From positions 1 to 64,000 of the forward strand of contig JAHHQM010000007.1 in assembly GCA_020026395.1 (NCBI GenBank): 64,000 nt of DNA, given 5' to 3'. The first letter of the stretch is position 1. Each line of letters opens with the position of its first letter. The notes under the pieces are model-generated. The model worked only from the letters and a program-made list of their open reading frames with translations. It made no database searches and was not told the DNA's origin. A program made the translations under genes and the position numbers. Of this stretch, positions 53,006 through 61,464 are shown one piece after another. This DNA is from Alistipes sp. (GTDB taxonomy: Bacteria > Bacteroidota > Bacteroidia > Bacteroidales > Rikenellaceae).

Positions 53006-55222
53006 TTATTCGGCCTTGTGCTCCAGGAAATAGTGCTGCGACTTGACGAGGTTGCGGCTCTGAAGCACCATGGCCTTCGTCTCGGTGAGGATCGTCAGGT
53101 AGAGGATGCTCGCCTTGGTGGAGGTCTGCTTGCCCTGGATTCGTTTGAGCTGGTGCTTGATGGCCTCGGCAATGGCGTCGAACAACTCGTCGCGCAATTC
53201 GAGGATCTCCTCGATGTCCGAGAAGTCGTTGTGGCGCAACATGAGGGTGATGCGCGAGAAAATCAGCTCCACATCGTCGCTGATCTTCATCAGATCCTCG
53301 ACCTGCTCCTTCGACATACCCTCGTGGTTGTTGTCGATGTGCTCGAAGCACGGACGCGTGATGTGCAGCAGTGATTTGGTGATCTCGTTCATGTAATCGA
53401 CCACCTGCACGTAGTAGTGTCCCGAGTTGATCTCGTTATCCTTCAGACGCAGCAAGGTCGGCACTTCCTTGTATTTGCGTTCGCGCGAGAGGTAGAACAA
53501 TTCGTTGGATTGCTGTACCATTTCGCGCAGGACTTTTCGGTTCTCCTTGAATACGGCGATCAGCGTGCGGTCGTAGATGCGCGTAACCTTCGACATCGTG
53601 TCGCACACCTCGGCGATGCATTCGTCGATCGTACCTTTCGTATCCTTGACAGCCTTGACGGGTTGTGCGGCCTGCTCGCGGGCGGCCTTGTTCTTCTTGA
53701 GGTTGCTGCGGATCAGAAGCCATGCACACAGCGCCGAAACGGCATAGATGGCGACGTCGCCGCCGTACATCAGCGCAAGACCCACGATAAAGGCGATGGT
53801 GAACGCACCGAAACCCGTCACGAACCATCCCGATACGACGGTCATCACACCCGTGATGCGGTAAACGGCACTCTCACGACCCCATGCGCGGTCGGCAAGC
53901 GACGAACCCATCGACACCATGAAACAAACATAGGTGGTCGAAAGCGGGAGTTTCATCATCGTGGCGATGGAAATCAGAATCGAGGCGGTCGTCAGGTTGA
54001 CCGTGGCGCGGATCAGGTCGTAACTGCCGCCCTCGCGCTCCTCCTCGGGAAGATTCACAAAGCGGCGGGCGAGTTTGTCCTGAATTTTCTGCGGAACGAT
54101 GTGCTCGTAGAAGGCGTTGATGTTCATGGCGGCACGTACCAGCGCACGCGAAATGGCGGTCGATCCGTACTGCTCCTCGCCTTCGTTCTGACTCGATAAC
54201 GAGAGCTCGGTTTGCGATACCGAGAGGGCACGTTTCGAAGTCCACAGCGTGATGATCATGATGACACCCGCACCGAGCAGGAGCAGGACATTGGCCGAAA
54301 CGTCGGTCGCCAAGCCGCCCATCATGATCGAGGTGTCGCCCGCTTTGGAGGCCATCATATAGGAGTCGTAACCCGCAACGGGCACGCCGATGAAGTTTAC
54401 GAGGTCGTTACCCGCAAAGGCCAACGCCAGCGAGAACGTACCTGCCAGAATATTGAGTTTCAGTATATTGACCTTGAATCGTTGCAGGAAGAAAAGGAAC
54501 ACGCTGCACAGCACCCACAGGCTGACCAGAGCGAGGCTCAAATGGGCATCGACCCACTGGAACAGCTCCGTGTCGGCCATCACGCCCTTCAGACCCTTGA
54601 ACACGGCGAAATAGACGATCGCGGTGAACGAGATACCGCACCAGAACGCACCCAAACGGTTGAAAATGCGGTGGTAACGGAACGAGAAGATGGCGCGTGA
54701 GATGTACATCACCAGCGTACCGCACGTAAACGACAGGATGACCGACAGGAGGATACCTGCCAGAATGGCCATTGCGCGTGTGGTGTTGATGTAGTTGCCG
54801 ATTTCGACGAGCGAGATGCTGTCGTTCTGCGTGATGACCATGATCGAGACCGCCACGGCCGCACCCAACAGGCAGAATACCAGGGCGACGGTGGTCGAGG
54901 TGGGGAGTCCCATCGTGTTGTAGACATCCAGCAGGATGATGTTTGCGAGCATGACCGACGCATAGAGGATCATCACATCGCGGAACGAGAAGCAGGCGGG
55001 ATTGAACATACCGCTTCGTGCCACTTCCATCATACCGCTCGAGGTCACGGCACCCACCACAATACCGATGGAGGCCACGCCCATAATCACTTTCACGGGG
55101 GCGGCTTTCGAGCCGATTGCAGAGTTAAGGAAATTTGCGGCATCGTTCATAACGCCGATAAACAGACCCGTAATTGCAAGAACAGTCATTACGGCCAACA
55201 TAAATGTATAAATAGGTTCCAT
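53006..55222 (-). CDS. PiT-family phosphate transporter with PhoU-like C-terminal domain
   Basis: Inner-membrane inorganic phosphate permease. The 738-aa protein has the two PiT signature regions: IGVMNDAANFLNSAIGSKAAPVKVIMGVASIG near the start and AFAGNDLVNFIGVPVAGY near the middle, plus MGLPTSTTVALV and LPLSTTYVCFMVSMG. About ten or more membrane segments cover residues 5-525. The C-terminal 190 residues are soluble and helical (DECIAEVCDTMSKVTRIYDRTLIAVFKENRKVLREM, IELRDELFDAIAEAIKHQLKRIQ), like PhoU, which restrains phosphate uptake. The fusion puts transporter and regulator in one chain. I chose ATG 55222, where the first membrane segment starts. Confidence 0.92.
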   Translation of the reverse strand: MEPIYTFMLAVMTVLAITGLFIGVMNDAANFLNSAIGSKAAPVKVIMGVASIGIVVGAVTSSGMMEVARSGMFNPACFSFRDVMILYASVMLANIILLDVYNTMGLPTSTTVALVFCLLGAAVAVSIMVITQNDSISLVEIGNYINTTRAMAILAGILLSVILSFTCGTLVMYISRAIFSFRYHRIFNRLGAFWCGISFTAIVYFAVFKGLKGVMADTELFQWVDAHLSLALVSLWVLCSVFLFFLQRFKVNILKLNILAGTFSLALAFAGNDLVNFIGVPVAGYDSYMMASKAGDTSIMMGGLATDVSANVLLLLGAGVIMIITLWTSKRALSVSQTELSLSSQNEGEEQYGSTAISRALVRAAMNINAFYEHIVPQKIQDKLARRFVNLPEEEREGGSYDLIRATVNLTTASILISIATMMKLPLSTTYVCFMVSMGSSLADRAWGRESAVYRITGVMTVVSGWFVTGFGAFTIAFIVGLALMYGGDVAIYAVSALCAWLLIRSNLKKNKAAREQAAQPVKAVKDTKGTIDECIAEVCDTMSKVTRIYDRTLIAVFKENRKVLREMVQQSNELFYLSRERKYKEVPTLLRLKDNEINSGHYYVQVVDYMNEITKSLLHITRPCFEHIDNNHEGMSKEQVEDLMKISDDVELIFSRITLMLRHNDFSDIEEILELRDELFDAIAEAIKHQLKRIQGKQTSTKASILYLTILTETKAMVLQSRNLVKSQHYFLEHKAE

Positions 55223-55281
55223 TACATTGGTATTTGGTAGCGGATCGCAAATTCCTCCCCTTGAGGGGGGGAACAGGCGTA

Positions 55282-55312
55282 CAAAGGTAAAATTTAAAGC
55301 AGGAGATAACAA
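55282..55312 (-). promoter_or_regulatory. Promoter of the PiT-PhoU gene
   Basis: Minus strand: TTG (55312-55310), 20-nt spacer, TACCTTTG (55289-55282). Leader of about 55 nt. Confidence 0.72.
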
Positions 55313-55412
55313 TTATAAAACAATTAATTAACGTAAAGTTAATATTGTTGCACAATAAATTCACTTGAGATGTGATGTGTTCCGAAAGATGCTAAAAGAA
55401 TTATTTAAATGT

Positions 55413-55442
55413 TTTGATTTAGAAAATAATGCCTTATATTTG
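55413..55442 (+). promoter_or_regulatory. Promoter of rho
   Basis: TTTG (55413-55416), 18-nt spacer, TATATTTG (55435-55442). Leader of about 60 nt. Confidence 0.7.
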
Positions 55443-55511
55443 CGTTATATTTTTCACACAACCGGGTGTCCGTCCGGTTTCGTACAATCACACTTGATTT
55501 AAATACACGAT

Positions 55512-57185
55512 ATGCAGGATTTAAATGCACTTGAGAAGAAGAGTCTGGTTGAGTTGCGAGAAATTGCAAAGGCTCTGAAACTCAAAAAGATAATGGTGAA
55601 GAAGGGAGAGTTGATCGAGCGCATCGTAGCGGCTGCGACCCAGGATCAGCCCAAAAAAGAGGAGGCTTCGGTGTCCGTAAAGGCCGAAACTCCCCGTGAA
55701 GAGGCTGAAACTTCGCCCGCGACTTCTTCGCCCGCCGCAGAAGGCGCACCGAAGCGTCCGAAGCGTTCGCGCCTGACGGTCACGAAGATTTCGGGTGAAA
55801 AACACACCGAACAGCGTCCGAAGGCAGAACCCGCCGCTCTTGCCGAGCAGAAACCCGCCGAGGCCAAACCCGTGGAAACGGCTGCCACACCGCACGAGGA
55901 GGAGAAGACCCCCAAACGCCGCGGTCGCAAACCCAAGAATTACGTGGAGCAGAAACCCGCCCCCGAAACCGACCTTTCCGCAAAGCACGCGGAATCCGCT
56001 CCGTCGGAAGAGCCCGCCCCCGTGGAGGAGAAACCCCTCGACGAGGAGGTGATCACCAAGGACGATTTCATGGGTGAGATCGAGGGTGAAGGCGTGTTGG
56101 AGGTGATGCCCGACGGTTACGGCTTCCTGCGTTCGGCCGATTACAACTACCTCAATTCGCCCGACGATATTTACGTGTCGCCCTCGCAGATCAAACTTTT
56201 CGGTCTGAAACCCGGCGATACGGTCAACGGCGCAATCCGTCCCCCGAAGGAGGGCGAGAAATATTTCCCGCTGGTACGCGTCAATGAGATCAACGGCCTT
56301 GCGCCCAACTTCGTGCGCGACCGTGTGCAGTTCGAGTATATGACCCCGCTGTTCCCCTCGGAGAAATTCTGCCTGACGGGCAACGGTCACAACAACCTCT
56401 CGAACCGCGTGGTCGATTTGTTCTCGCCGATCGGTAAGGGACAGCGTGCACTGATCGTGGCACAGCCCAAAACGGGTAAGACGATGCTTTTGCAGTCGAT
56501 CGCCAATGCCATTGCCGACAACCACCCCGAGGTGTATATGATCGTCCTGTTGATCGACGAGCGCCCCGAGGAGGTGACCGAGATGGCACGTAACGTAAAG
56601 GCCGAGGTGGTGGCTTCGACCTTCGACGAGCAGGCTTCGCGTCACGTGAAGGTGGCCGAGATGGTCTTGGAGAAGGCCAAGCGTATGGTCGAGTGCGGTC
56701 ACGATGTGGTGATCTTCCTCGATTCGATCACGCGACTGGCACGTGCCTACAACTCCGTGCAGCCCGCATCGGGTAAGGTGTTGTCGGGTGGTGTCGATGC
56801 CAACGCCCTGCACAAACCCAAGCGTTTCTTCGGTGCGGCGCGTAACACCGAGGAGAAGGGCTCGCTGACGATCATCGCCACGGCACTGATCGACACGGGT
56901 TCGAAGATGGATGAGGTGATTTTCGAGGAGTTCAAGGGTACGGGTAACATGGAGCTCCAGCTGGATCGCAAGCTGGCCAACAAACGTGTTTATCCGGCCG
57001 TCGATGTCATCGCATCGGGTACGCGTCGTGAGGATCTGCTGCTCTCACCGCAGGTGATGAACCGCACGTGGGTGCTGCGTAAGTACCTTTCGGACATGAC
57101 CCCCGTCGAGGCGATGGAGTTCCTGCAAAAGCAGATGAACCTCACGGCAAACAACGAGGAATTTTTGGCTACAATGAATCAATAA
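55512..57185 (+). CDS. rho: Transcription termination factor Rho with long disordered insert
   Basis: Hexameric RNA helicase that ends transcription. The 557-aa protein starts with a Rho N-domain (1-42, LVELREIAKALKLKK). Residues 44-185 are a low-complexity stretch rich in Glu, Lys, Pro and Ala, with an AT-hook-like KRRGRKPK at 135-142. Then come the RNA-binding cold-shock domain (GEGVLEVMPDGYGFLRSADYNY), Walker A AQPKTGKTM (317-325), VLLIDERPEEVTEM and the R-loop region ITRLARAYN. E. coli Rho has 419 residues, so the insert accounts for the excess. Such inserts are usual in Bacteroidota. A nuclease gene follows after 20 nt. Confidence 0.96.
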   Translation: MQDLNALEKKSLVELREIAKALKLKKIMVKKGELIERIVAAATQDQPKKEEASVSVKAETPREEAETSPATSSPAAEGAPKRPKRSRLTVTKISGEKHTEQRPKAEPAALAEQKPAEAKPVETAATPHEEEKTPKRRGRKPKNYVEQKPAPETDLSAKHAESAPSEEPAPVEEKPLDEEVITKDDFMGEIEGEGVLEVMPDGYGFLRSADYNYLNSPDDIYVSPSQIKLFGLKPGDTVNGAIRPPKEGEKYFPLVRVNEINGLAPNFVRDRVQFEYMTPLFPSEKFCLTGNGHNNLSNRVVDLFSPIGKGQRALIVAQPKTGKTMLLQSIANAIADNHPEVYMIVLLIDERPEEVTEMARNVKAEVVASTFDEQASRHVKVAEMVLEKAKRMVECGHDVVIFLDSITRLARAYNSVQPASGKVLSGGVDANALHKPKRFFGAARNTEEKGSLTIIATALIDTGSKMDEVIFEEFKGTGNMELQLDRKLANKRVYPAVDVIASGTRREDLLLSPQVMNRTWVLRKYLSDMTPVEAMEFLQKQMNLTANNEEFLATMNQ

Positions 57186-57205
57186 CAATCAAAAAAAAAT
57201 CTGAA

Positions 57206-57979
57206 ATGATGAAACGTATTGTCGTTTTGATGCTTTCGTTACTCCTAACGTGTAACGTATTCGGCTGGGGACAGAAGGGACACGATGTGATTGCTTACAT
57301 TGCCGAGTGTCACCTCACGAAGAAGGCCGCACAAAAAATCGACCGCGTGTTGGACGGTCACTCGCCCGTATATTACGCCAACTGGATGGATGATGCCAGC
57401 CACACGCCCGCATATGCCTACAGCAAGACGTGGCATTACCTGAATGTCGATGAGGGTAAGACCATCGAGAACATGCCCAAGGAGCAGCGCGGTGACGTGT
57501 TGCGTGCCGTTGAGGAGCTGACCGAGAAATTGAAGAAGGGCGGCCTGAGCCACGACGAGGAGAAGGATTGCCTGCGTATGCTGATCCACCTCGTGGGTGA
57601 CATGCACTGCCCGATGCACCTGGGTCGCAAGTCGGATCTGGGTGGTAACCGCCGTCCCGTGTCGTGGTTCGGCCGTTCGACCGTATTACATAAGGTATGG
57701 GACAGCAACCTGCCCGAGTCGGCTCACAAATGGAGCTACACCGAGTGGCAGCAGCAACTCGACCGCCTTTCGAAGGAGGAGTCGGACAAACTGGCTTCGG
57801 GTACGCCCAACGACTGGGTACACGAGGTACACGCCATCTGCACGGAGATCTACGACTCGACGCCCGAGGGTTCGCGCCTGTCGTATGACTACATTTCGAA
57901 GTACGCACCCGTGGTTGAGTTGCAGTTCCTGCGTGCGGGACTTCGTCTGGGTCGTCTGCTGAACGAGATCTACAACTAA
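57206..57979 (+). CDS. S1/P1-family nuclease
   Basis: Zinc-dependent secreted nuclease for single-stranded nucleic acid. The 257-aa protein has a signal peptide ending at FG, so that the mature protein would start with the Trp of WGQKGH, as S1/P1 enzymes do (the Trp N-terminus binds zinc). Other zinc ligands can be seen in WMDD, TWHYLNVD, LIHLVGDMHCPMHLG and LHKVWDSN. All look intact. Probably periplasmic, recycling nucleotides or phosphate. A second ATG one codon downstream is an equal start. It lies 20 nt after rho and overlaps the DUF1847 gene by 1 nt. Confidence 0.92.
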   Translation: MMKRIVVLMLSLLLTCNVFGWGQKGHDVIAYIAECHLTKKAAQKIDRVLDGHSPVYYANWMDDASHTPAYAYSKTWHYLNVDEGKTIENMPKEQRGDVLRAVEELTEKLKKGGLSHDEEKDCLRMLIHLVGDMHCPMHLGRKSDLGGNRRPVSWFGRSTVLHKVWDSNLPESAHKWSYTEWQQQLDRLSKEESDKLASGTPNDWVHEVHAICTEIYDSTPEGSRLSYDYISKYAPVVELQFLRAGLRLGRLLNEIYN

Positions 57980-58632
57980 TGAACGACGAAGAATTACGCG
58001 GGGATACCCTTCGGTGTGTGGATTGCGGTACGCAGAACTGCAAGTTCAAGACCCGCACCTATCCTCCGTTTTGTGCCACCACCCACCTCGACGAGGAGGA
58101 TTGGCAGTGGGCTTTGGAACGCTACGAAGAGGGGCGCAACCACGAAATCATGGTGGCGAGTGCCGAGGTGGAGTTCGAGGGCTATTGCCAGCTGACCCGC
58201 GTGGAGGAGATCATGAAGTTTGCCCGCAAGATCAATGCCCATAAAATCGGCATTGCCCACTGCATCGGTCTGGTGTGTGAGGCGCGGATCTTTGCCCGCA
58301 TCCTGAAGGCCAACGGCTTCGAACCCTACACGATCATCTGCAAGGTGGGCGGTAAGGCCAAGTCGGCCATCGGCATTCCCAAGGAGTGCGAGCAGATCGG
58401 AGCGGCGATGTGCAACCCGATCCTTCAGGCACGCCTGCTGAATCGGGCAAAGACCGATCTGAATGTGGCGGTGGGCTTGTGCGTGGGACACGACAGTCTG
58501 TTCTATAAATATTCGGATGCTTATGTCACGACGCTGATCACGAAGGATCGCGTGACGGGTCATAACCCCGTTGCCGCGCTCTATACGGCCGAATCCTACT
58601 ATCGGCGTAAGTTGAATCTGACGGATAAATAA
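57979..58632 (+). CDS. DUF1847 cysteine-rich protein
   Basis: A 217-aa soluble protein matching DUF1847. It starts with a Cys cluster C13-x2-C16-x4-C21-x10-C32 that could bind zinc or an Fe-S cluster, followed by conserved Cys in AHCIGLVCEA, IICKVGGK, ECEQIGAAMCNP and VGLCVGHDSLF. The many conserved Cys and His suggest a redox or metal-bound site, but no reaction is known. Its ATG overlaps the stop of the nuclease gene (TAATG). The terminator after it closes the rho/nuclease/DUF1847 run. Confidence 0.87.
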   Translation: MNDEELRGDTLRCVDCGTQNCKFKTRTYPPFCATTHLDEEDWQWALERYEEGRNHEIMVASAEVEFEGYCQLTRVEEIMKFARKINAHKIGIAHCIGLVCEARIFARILKANGFEPYTIICKVGGKAKSAIGIPKECEQIGAAMCNPILQARLLNRAKTDLNVAVGLCVGHDSLFYKYSDAYVTTLITKDRVTGHNPVAALYTAESYYRRKLNLTDK

Positions 58633-58654
58633 GGCGGTTCCGTCCCGAAAAATC

Positions 58655-58690
58655 AAGAGTCGGTCATGTTGCGTGACCGACTCTTTTTTT
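58655..58690 (+). terminator. Intrinsic terminator after the DUF1847 gene, overlapping the next promoter
   Basis: AAGAGTCGGTCA (58655-58666) pairs perfectly with TGACCGACTCTT (58674-58685) around the loop TGTTGCG, followed by a T-run. Confidence 0.92.
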
Positions 58691-58699
58691 GTACCTTTG
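58668..58699 (+). promoter_or_regulatory. Promoter of the GNAT gene nested in the preceding terminator
   Basis: GTTG (58668-58671) lies in the terminator loop; TACCTTTG (58692-58699) follows after 20 nt. The ATG comes 5 nt later, so the leader is very short. Confidence 0.65.
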
Positions 58700-58704
58700 A
58701 CCGT

Positions 58705-59223
58705 ATGAATGAGACTTTGTTATTTCGCAGGGCAGCCGCCTCGGAGTGCGACCGCATCCTGCAACTGATCGAACAGGGACGCCGACAAATCGCTCTTACG
58801 GGAAGCGACCAATGGCAGGACGGATACCCCAATCGGGAGAGTATCCTGCGAGATATTGCCTCGGAAGAGGGGTATGTCCTTACGCAGGACGGGGTCGTGG
58901 TGGCTTACGGGGCGGTCGTCTTTGACGGTGAACCCTCGTACGATGCGCTGGAGGGGGAGTGGCTCACCCAAGGAAAAACCTATGTCGTGCTGCACCGTCT
59001 GGCGGTGGCCGATGAGGTGAAACATCGGGGCATTGCCCGCGAATTTTTCCTGCGGGTCGGGTGTCTTGCCGTGGAGCGCGGGGTGGAGGTGTTCCGTGTC
59101 GATACCCACGAAAAAAACCGCTATATGCTCCGCCTCGTCGATCAATTGGGCTTCACATATTGCGGTTTGTGTCGTTACGGGGCGGGTGAACGCCGCGCTT
59201 TCGAACGGATCTTACCCTTTTAG
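58705..59223 (+). CDS. GNAT-family acetyltransferase
   Basis: A 172-aa N-acetyltransferase of the GNAT fold: LLFRRAAASECDRILQLIEQGRRQIA, a central sheet (GYVLTQDGVVVAYGAVVF, YVVLHRLAVADEVKHRGIAREFFLRVGCLAVERGVEVFRVDTHEKNRYMLRLVDQLGFTYCGLC). The acetyl-CoA loop is the KHRGIA part of motif A. The substrate is unknown. I chose ATG 58705; the upstream frame lies in the terminator and promoter. Its 3' end overlaps the convergent rmlD gene by 12 nt, with no terminator between them. Confidence 0.88.
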   Translation: MNETLLFRRAAASECDRILQLIEQGRRQIALTGSDQWQDGYPNRESILRDIASEEGYVLTQDGVVVAYGAVVFDGEPSYDALEGEWLTQGKTYVVLHRLAVADEVKHRGIAREFFLRVGCLAVERGVEVFRVDTHEKNRYMLRLVDQLGFTYCGLCRYGAGERRAFERILPF

Positions 59224-60075
59224 GTTTTTGATGCATTGCTCCAGCGAGGTCTCCCAATGGGGAATTTCGATGGAGAAGGTCTTTTTGATTTTCGATTTGT
59301 CCAAGACCGAGAAATTCGGGCGGGCGGCTTTTGTGGGGTACTCCTCCGAACGGCACGGACGAATCTTACAGTCGGTATGTCCCGCGATGCGGGCAATGGC
59401 GCAGGCGAAGTCGTACCACGAAATTACGCCCTCGTCCGTGTAGTGGTACAGGCCTTCGTGACCCTCGTAAAGGCGCTCCTCGCAAATCTTGAAAATCACC
59501 GAGGCCAGGTCGGCTGCATAGGTCGGCGTGCCGACTTGGTCGAATACGACATTCAGCTCGGGGCAGGTTTCGGTCAGATGCAACATACGTTTGACGAAAT
59601 TCACGCCGAATTCGCTGTATAACCATGCCGTGCGGAGGATCAGATGACGGCATCCCGAAGCGGTGACGGCCTCCTCGCCGTGGAGTTTCGTAAGTCCGTA
59701 TACGTTGAGGGGTGCGGGTGCGGCATCCTCCGTGAAAGGTTTGGCGGAGGGCTCTTTCCCGAATACATAGTCGGTCGAGATGTGGATCATAAATCCGTGG
59801 CGGGATTGGATGGCGCGGGCAAGCGTTCCGGCGGCTTTGGCGTTGAGCTCCTCGGCGCGGTCGCGGTCATCCTCGGCCTGCTCCACATTGGTGTAGGCGG
59901 CGCAGTTGATCACAAGATCGATCTCCTCCTTTTCGATAAAGGCCTTGACGGCCTCTGTGTCGGTGATGTCCAGATCCCAGATGTCCGTAAAAATATAATG
60001 ATCGTTGCTTTTGCGCGATGCCACGCGCAGGGAGTTGCCCAACTGTCCGTTGCCTCCCGTCACTAAAATATTCAT
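59212..60075 (-). CDS. rfbD: dTDP-4-dehydrorhamnose reductase
   Basis: Last step of dTDP-L-rhamnose synthesis, an NADPH-dependent SDR. The 287-aa protein begins MNILVTGGNGQLGNSL (GxxGxxG), has INCAAYTNVEQAEDDRDRAEELNAKAAGTLA, HISTDYVFG, the YGLTK catalytic Tyr/Lys pair and RTAWLYSEFGVNFVKRML. All are typical of RmlD. It follows rfbC with a 4-nt overlap. The other two pathway genes, rfbA and rfbB, are not in this window, and no glycosyltransferase is adjacent. Confidence 0.94.
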   Translation of the reverse strand: MNILVTGGNGQLGNSLRVASRKSNDHYIFTDIWDLDITDTEAVKAFIEKEEIDLVINCAAYTNVEQAEDDRDRAEELNAKAAGTLARAIQSRHGFMIHISTDYVFGKEPSAKPFTEDAAPAPLNVYGLTKLHGEEAVTASGCRHLILRTAWLYSEFGVNFVKRMLHLTETCPELNVVFDQVGTPTYAADLASVIFKICEERLYEGHEGLYHYTDEGVISWYDFACAIARIAGHTDCKIRPCRSEEYPTKAARPNFSVLDKSKIKKTFSIEIPHWETSLEQCIKNLKG

Positions 60076-60647
60076 GGTTTATAGCATTTGTCGGTTTCGA
60101 TAAAGGGCGATGTGAAATCCCGAAAACGGGGATGGCGGAGGTCTTTTTCGCTGAGAATGGCCTCCGACGGCGGAATCTGCCAGTCAATGGCCAGATCGGG
60201 ATCGTCCAACGTGATGCCGCCCTCGGATTCGGGGCAGTAGAAATTATCGCACTTGTATTGGAATACGGCCGTGGGGCTCAAGACCGAGAATCCGTGGGCA
60301 AATCCGCGCGGGATGAAGAGCTGGAGGTGATTCTCGTCGGAGAGTTCGACCGAAATCCATCGTCCGTAGGTGGGTGAAGAGACCCTCAGATCGACCACCA
60401 CGTCGAGCACCCGTCCCGAGGTGCAACGTACGAGTTTCGATTGGGTGTGGGGCGGCCGTTGGAAGTGCAGGCCGCGGATCACGCCCCGCGACGAGCGGCT
60501 CTCGTTATCCTGCACAAAACGCACGGGTGTGACCTGCTGGTCGAATTCGCGTTGGGAGTACGATTCGAAAAAATAACCGCGGGCATCGTTGAAAATGTGC
60601 GGGCGGAGGATCACAACGCCATCCAATTCGGTTTTGATTATTTCCAT
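60072..60647 (-). CDS. rfbC: dTDP-4-dehydrorhamnose 3,5-epimerase
   Basis: Double epimerase of dTDP-rhamnose synthesis, cupin fold. The 191-aa protein shows GVVILRPHIFNDARGYFFESY, FVQDNESRSSRGVIRGLHFQRPPHTQSKLVRC (catalytic His in RGLHFQ), GRVLDVVVDLRVSSPTYG, LFIPRGFAHGFSVLSPTAVFQYKCDNFYCPESEGGITLDDPDLAIDW. Full length and intact. First gene of the rfbCD pair, with a good minus-strand promoter 20 nt upstream of the start. Confidence 0.95.
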   Translation of the reverse strand: MEIIKTELDGVVILRPHIFNDARGYFFESYSQREFDQQVTPVRFVQDNESRSSRGVIRGLHFQRPPHTQSKLVRCTSGRVLDVVVDLRVSSPTYGRWISVELSDENHLQLFIPRGFAHGFSVLSPTAVFQYKCDNFYCPESEGGITLDDPDLAIDWQIPPSEAILSEKDLRHPRFRDFTSPFIETDKCYKP

Positions 60648-60667
60648 CGTTTTATCGGCTTATCCAA

Positions 60668-60699
60668 CAAAGATACGAAAACGGGCGTGATTCGCCAAA
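60668..60699 (-). promoter_or_regulatory. Promoter of rfbCD
   Basis: Minus strand: TTTG (60699-60696), 20-nt spacer, TATCTTTG (60675-60668). Confidence 0.75.
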
Positions 60700-60797
60700 T
60701 TATAAGCCGCCGTTTTTCGGGGGCGGATCGCACGGGAAGTCTTGTTTTTTTGACGATTTTTTGCGAAATTTGTGATTCGTGAAAATTCAATGAAACC

Positions 60798-61454
60798 ATG
60801 ATTTCTTGCTGTATATTTGATTTGGACGGTGTGATTGTCGATACCGCCCGATACCACTACCTGGCGTGGCGTGAGCTGGCTGCGGAACTCGGATTCGAGT
60901 TTCGGGAGGATCAGGCCGAGGCCATCAAGGGCGTGAGCCGTATGGCGTCGCTCGATATTGTACTTCGTGCGGGCGGCATGGAAGGCCGTTTTTCGGACGA
61001 GGTGAAGATGGCGTTTGCCATGCGCAAAAACGAACGCTATCGCGAATTCATCGCCAAGATGACCCCCGCGGAGGTATTGCCCGGCGTGGAGGATTTTCTG
61101 AAAGACCTTCGGGATCACAAGATCGGAATCGTTCTGGGATCGGCCTCGAAAAATACGCGGGCGATTCTGGAGCAGTGTCGGATCGGACGCTGGCTCGATG
61201 CGGTGGTCGACGGGACGATGATCCAACATGGAAAACCCGACCCCGAGGTGTTCCTGAAAGGGGCTGAAATGGCCAAACGGGATCCCGCGGAGTGTGTCGT
61301 CTTTGAGGATGCCGTAGCGGGCATCGAAGCCGCACGGCGTGGCGGTATGCGCTCGGTGGGCGTGGGTAAAAGTGAGGCGCTCGCGGCTGCCTCGATGCGC
61401 ATCGAGTCGTTCGAGGGGTTCACGTTCGACGAATTGCGGCAGAAATTGGATTAA
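60798..61454 (+). CDS. pgmB: Beta-phosphoglucomutase
   Basis: Converts beta-glucose-1-phosphate to glucose-6-phosphate. The 218-aa HAD protein has the nucleophile motif FDLDGVIVDT (D8, D10), the cap-region KGVSRMASLDIVLRAGG, the motif II VLGSASKNT, HGKPDPEVFLKGAEM (Lys) and FEDAVAGIEAARRGGMRSVGVG. These are the marks of PgmB. The next gene, a GH65 phosphorylase, makes exactly this substrate from a disaccharide, so the two form a functional pair (10 nt apart). The only upstream -7-like box, GAAATTTG, is degenerate. Confidence 0.94.
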   Translation: MISCCIFDLDGVIVDTARYHYLAWRELAAELGFEFREDQAEAIKGVSRMASLDIVLRAGGMEGRFSDEVKMAFAMRKNERYREFIAKMTPAEVLPGVEDFLKDLRDHKIGIVLGSASKNTRAILEQCRIGRWLDAVVDGTMIQHGKPDPEVFLKGAEMAKRDPAECVVFEDAVAGIEAARRGGMRSVGVGKSEALAAASMRIESFEGFTFDELRQKLD

Positions 61455-61464
61455 ATTTTAGGAT

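Larger units (their letters stand above)
55223..55511. other. Divergent intergenic region between the phosphate transporter and rho
   Basis: Contains the PiT promoter on the minus strand and the rho promoter on the plus strand. A C-rich/G-rich hairpin (CCTCCCC...GGGGGGG, about 55253-55271) lies in the PiT leader. The centre (55313-55412) is very A/T-rich. Confidence 0.6.
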
